This document shows positions 63,027-64,000 of a DNA stretch of 64,000 bases, piece after piece (position 1 is the stretch's first letter; every line of letters starts with the position of its first letter). The translations under genes were made by a program, and so were the position numbers. Below the pieces are notes generated by a model, which made no database searches, was not told the origin of the DNA, and was given only the letters and a program-made list of their open reading frames with translations. Origin of the DNA: Edaphobacter lichenicola (GTDB lineage: Bacteria > Acidobacteriota > Terriglobia > Terriglobales > Acidobacteriaceae); contig NZ_CP073696.1 in NCBI RefSeq assembly GCF_025264645.1, positions 868,001 through 932,000 on the forward strand, written 5' to 3'.

Positions 63027-63923
63027 TTATTTTGATGAAGATTTCTTGCTTGCCATTTTCTTTGCAGACGTTGTTCCTGGCTTTGCGGCGGTTTTCTTCG
63101 CGGCTTTTCTAGGTGGCTTCTTTGCTGCTTTGGTCGGGGGCTTCAACGTGTGTTTGGCAATGATCTCGGAGAGGAGTGTCTTCGCCTTTTCGAGTTCAGC
63201 GTGGCGGGACTCGGGAAGATTTTTGCCGGCGCGGTTGATGTAGAAGTTCAACATGCGCATGCCCGAGGCCGGGCCTTTGGGTGAGACCTTTTTTGAGGCG
63301 AGATGTTTTGCGATGGTGGAGGCGTCCTTCTTGAAGAGGCCTTCTTCGGGATAGGTGGATTCGGTGTCCACGTCCGCAGACCATTTCTTTATTGCCTTCT
63401 TTGTTGTCTTTGTCGCCATCGATGGCTCCTCAATCGGTTTGTCTTCGATCTGTAGGATGCGGGTGGACGACTTTTCCCGACGGCGTTTGCGAAAAAAATT
63501 GGTGAGGAGGGTGCCGCATTCTTCTGCGAGGAGGCCGGTGGTGACGTCGACTTTGTGGTTGAGCTGGGGGTGGTTCATGACGGCGAGGACGCTGCCGCAG
63601 GCTCCGGCTTTGGGGTCGGGTGCGGCGTAGACGAGGCGGGTGATGCGGGCGTGGAGGATGGCTCCGGCACACATGGCGCAGGGCTCGAGGGTGGCGTAGA
63701 GGGTGCAGTCTTCGAGGCGGTAGTTGCGGATATGCTGGCCTGCTTGGCGGAGGGCGACGATCTCGGCGTGGGCGGTGGGGTCGCTGTCGCGGAGGACTCG
63801 GTTCTGGCCGCGGCCGATGATCTTGTTTTTGTGGACGACGACTGCGCCTACGGGGACCTCGCCGTTTGCTTCTGCGTCGTTGGCTTCAGCGATGGCGGCT
63901 TGGAGGTGGTCGAGGTCGGTCAT
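63027..63923 (-). CDS. tadA: tRNA adenosine deaminase TadA fused to a DUF3175 domain
   Basis: A 298-aa open frame. Residues 1-150 are TadA, which makes inosine at the tRNA-Arg wobble position: the zinc ligands are in TAHAEIVAL and PCAMCAGA. Residues 169-298 match the small DUF3175 family (KKWSADVDTESTYPEEGLFKKD, LNFYINRAGKNLPESRH) and end in a Lys/Ala/Pro-rich tail. An internal ATG at 63419 is preceded by GAGGAG, so DUF3175 may also be made separately. No stop lies between the two parts. Confidence 0.85.
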   Translation of the reverse strand: MTDLDHLQAAIAEANDAEANGEVPVGAVVVHKNKIIGRGQNRVLRDSDPTAHAEIVALRQAGQHIRNYRLEDCTLYATLEPCAMCAGAILHARITRLVYAAPDPKAGACGSVLAVMNHPQLNHKVDVTTGLLAEECGTLLTNFFRKRRREKSSTRILQIEDKPIEEPSMATKTTKKAIKKWSADVDTESTYPEEGLFKKDASTIAKHLASKKVSPKGPASGMRMLNFYINRAGKNLPESRHAELEKAKTLLSEIIAKHTLKPPTKAAKKPPRKAAKKTAAKPGTTSAKKMASKKSSSK

Positions 63924-63940
63924 TTTGGTTTCGGTGCGGG

Positions 63941-64000
63941 TTAAAAGAGGTTCTCTCCGCCTTCGGCTTCGAGGGAGTCGATGAAGGATTGCATGATCTT
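63941..64000 (-). CDS. C-terminal end of an unidentified protein (partial)
   Basis: Nineteen codons and a TAA stop on the minus strand (KIMQSFIDSLEAEGGENLF), running off the window edge. The stop is 17 bp upstream of the tadA start, so the gene is probably the preceding member of the same transcript. Not enough sequence to name it. Confidence 0.5.
   Translation of the reverse strand, partial: KIMQSFIDSLEAEGGENLF

Overview
The window reads as chromosomal DNA of an Acidobacteriota member, most likely family Acidobacteriaceae (Granulicella, Edaphobacter or Terriglobus type). The grounds are two Oar-like TonB-dependent receptors with an N-terminal carboxypeptidase-regulatory-like domain, Tat-exported Gfo/Idh/MocA and TIM-barrel proteins, dispersed intergenic repeats, and high-GC coding with strong G/C third positions. 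No rRNA, tRNA, transposase, phage or CRISPR element was seen. The assignment is an inference from gene content.

Layout. 0-4.8 kb: a cytochrome c maturation operon on the minus strand (ccmE-ccmA-ybaK-ccmB-ccmC-ccmD, then a beta-propeller lipoprotein); CcmE carries the unusual CxxxY heme motif. 5-8.6 kb: two AT-richer orphan membrane proteins, a secreted alpha/beta hydrolase next to a TetR regulator with two matching operators, and a YciE/DUF892 ferritin-like protein. 8.9-18.2 kb: thiC, a 33-aa membrane peptide, an M28 peptidase, an Fsr-type MFS transporter, mscL with a zinc-ribbon tail, mtnA, small proteins and a cupin. 18.3-29 kb: an L-rhamnose island (rhaT, lutABC, rhaI, an IclR-HTH/periplasmic-binding-protein hybrid regulator, bifunctional aldolase/lactaldehyde dehydrogenase, rhaB). 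It would take rhamnose to dihydroxyacetone phosphate plus lactaldehyde, then lactate, then pyruvate.

29-38 kb: a sulfur island. A TonB-dependent receptor, cysD-cysN-cysH and a TauE/SafE permease lie together on the plus strand, followed by a YceI protein. The receptor and cysD are each preceded by a short ORF containing four consecutive cysteine codons, which looks like a pair of cysteine-responsive leader peptides; this is the most striking feature of the window. CysN ends in a domain resembling an APS kinase without its P-loop, and CysH is of the iron-sulfur APS-reductase type. 38-46.5 kb (minus): a second TonB receptor, two Tat-exported sugar isomerase-like proteins, a Tat-exported Gfo/Idh/MocA oxidoreductase, and a formylglycine-generating enzyme with both active-site cysteines.

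46.7-64 kb: mostly housekeeping genes on the minus strand (pyrE, uvrA-CPBP protease, ubiX, YkgJ family, PRISE-type reductase, purB, glutaredoxin-like, SDR, tadA fused in frame to DUF3175) with a few plus-strand genes (nitroreductase, alpha/beta hydrolase). Several repeat families lie between genes. One is a composite of a G/C-run palindrome plus tandem 29-bp units, found upstream of ccmE, pyrE and ubiX in the same relative orientation.
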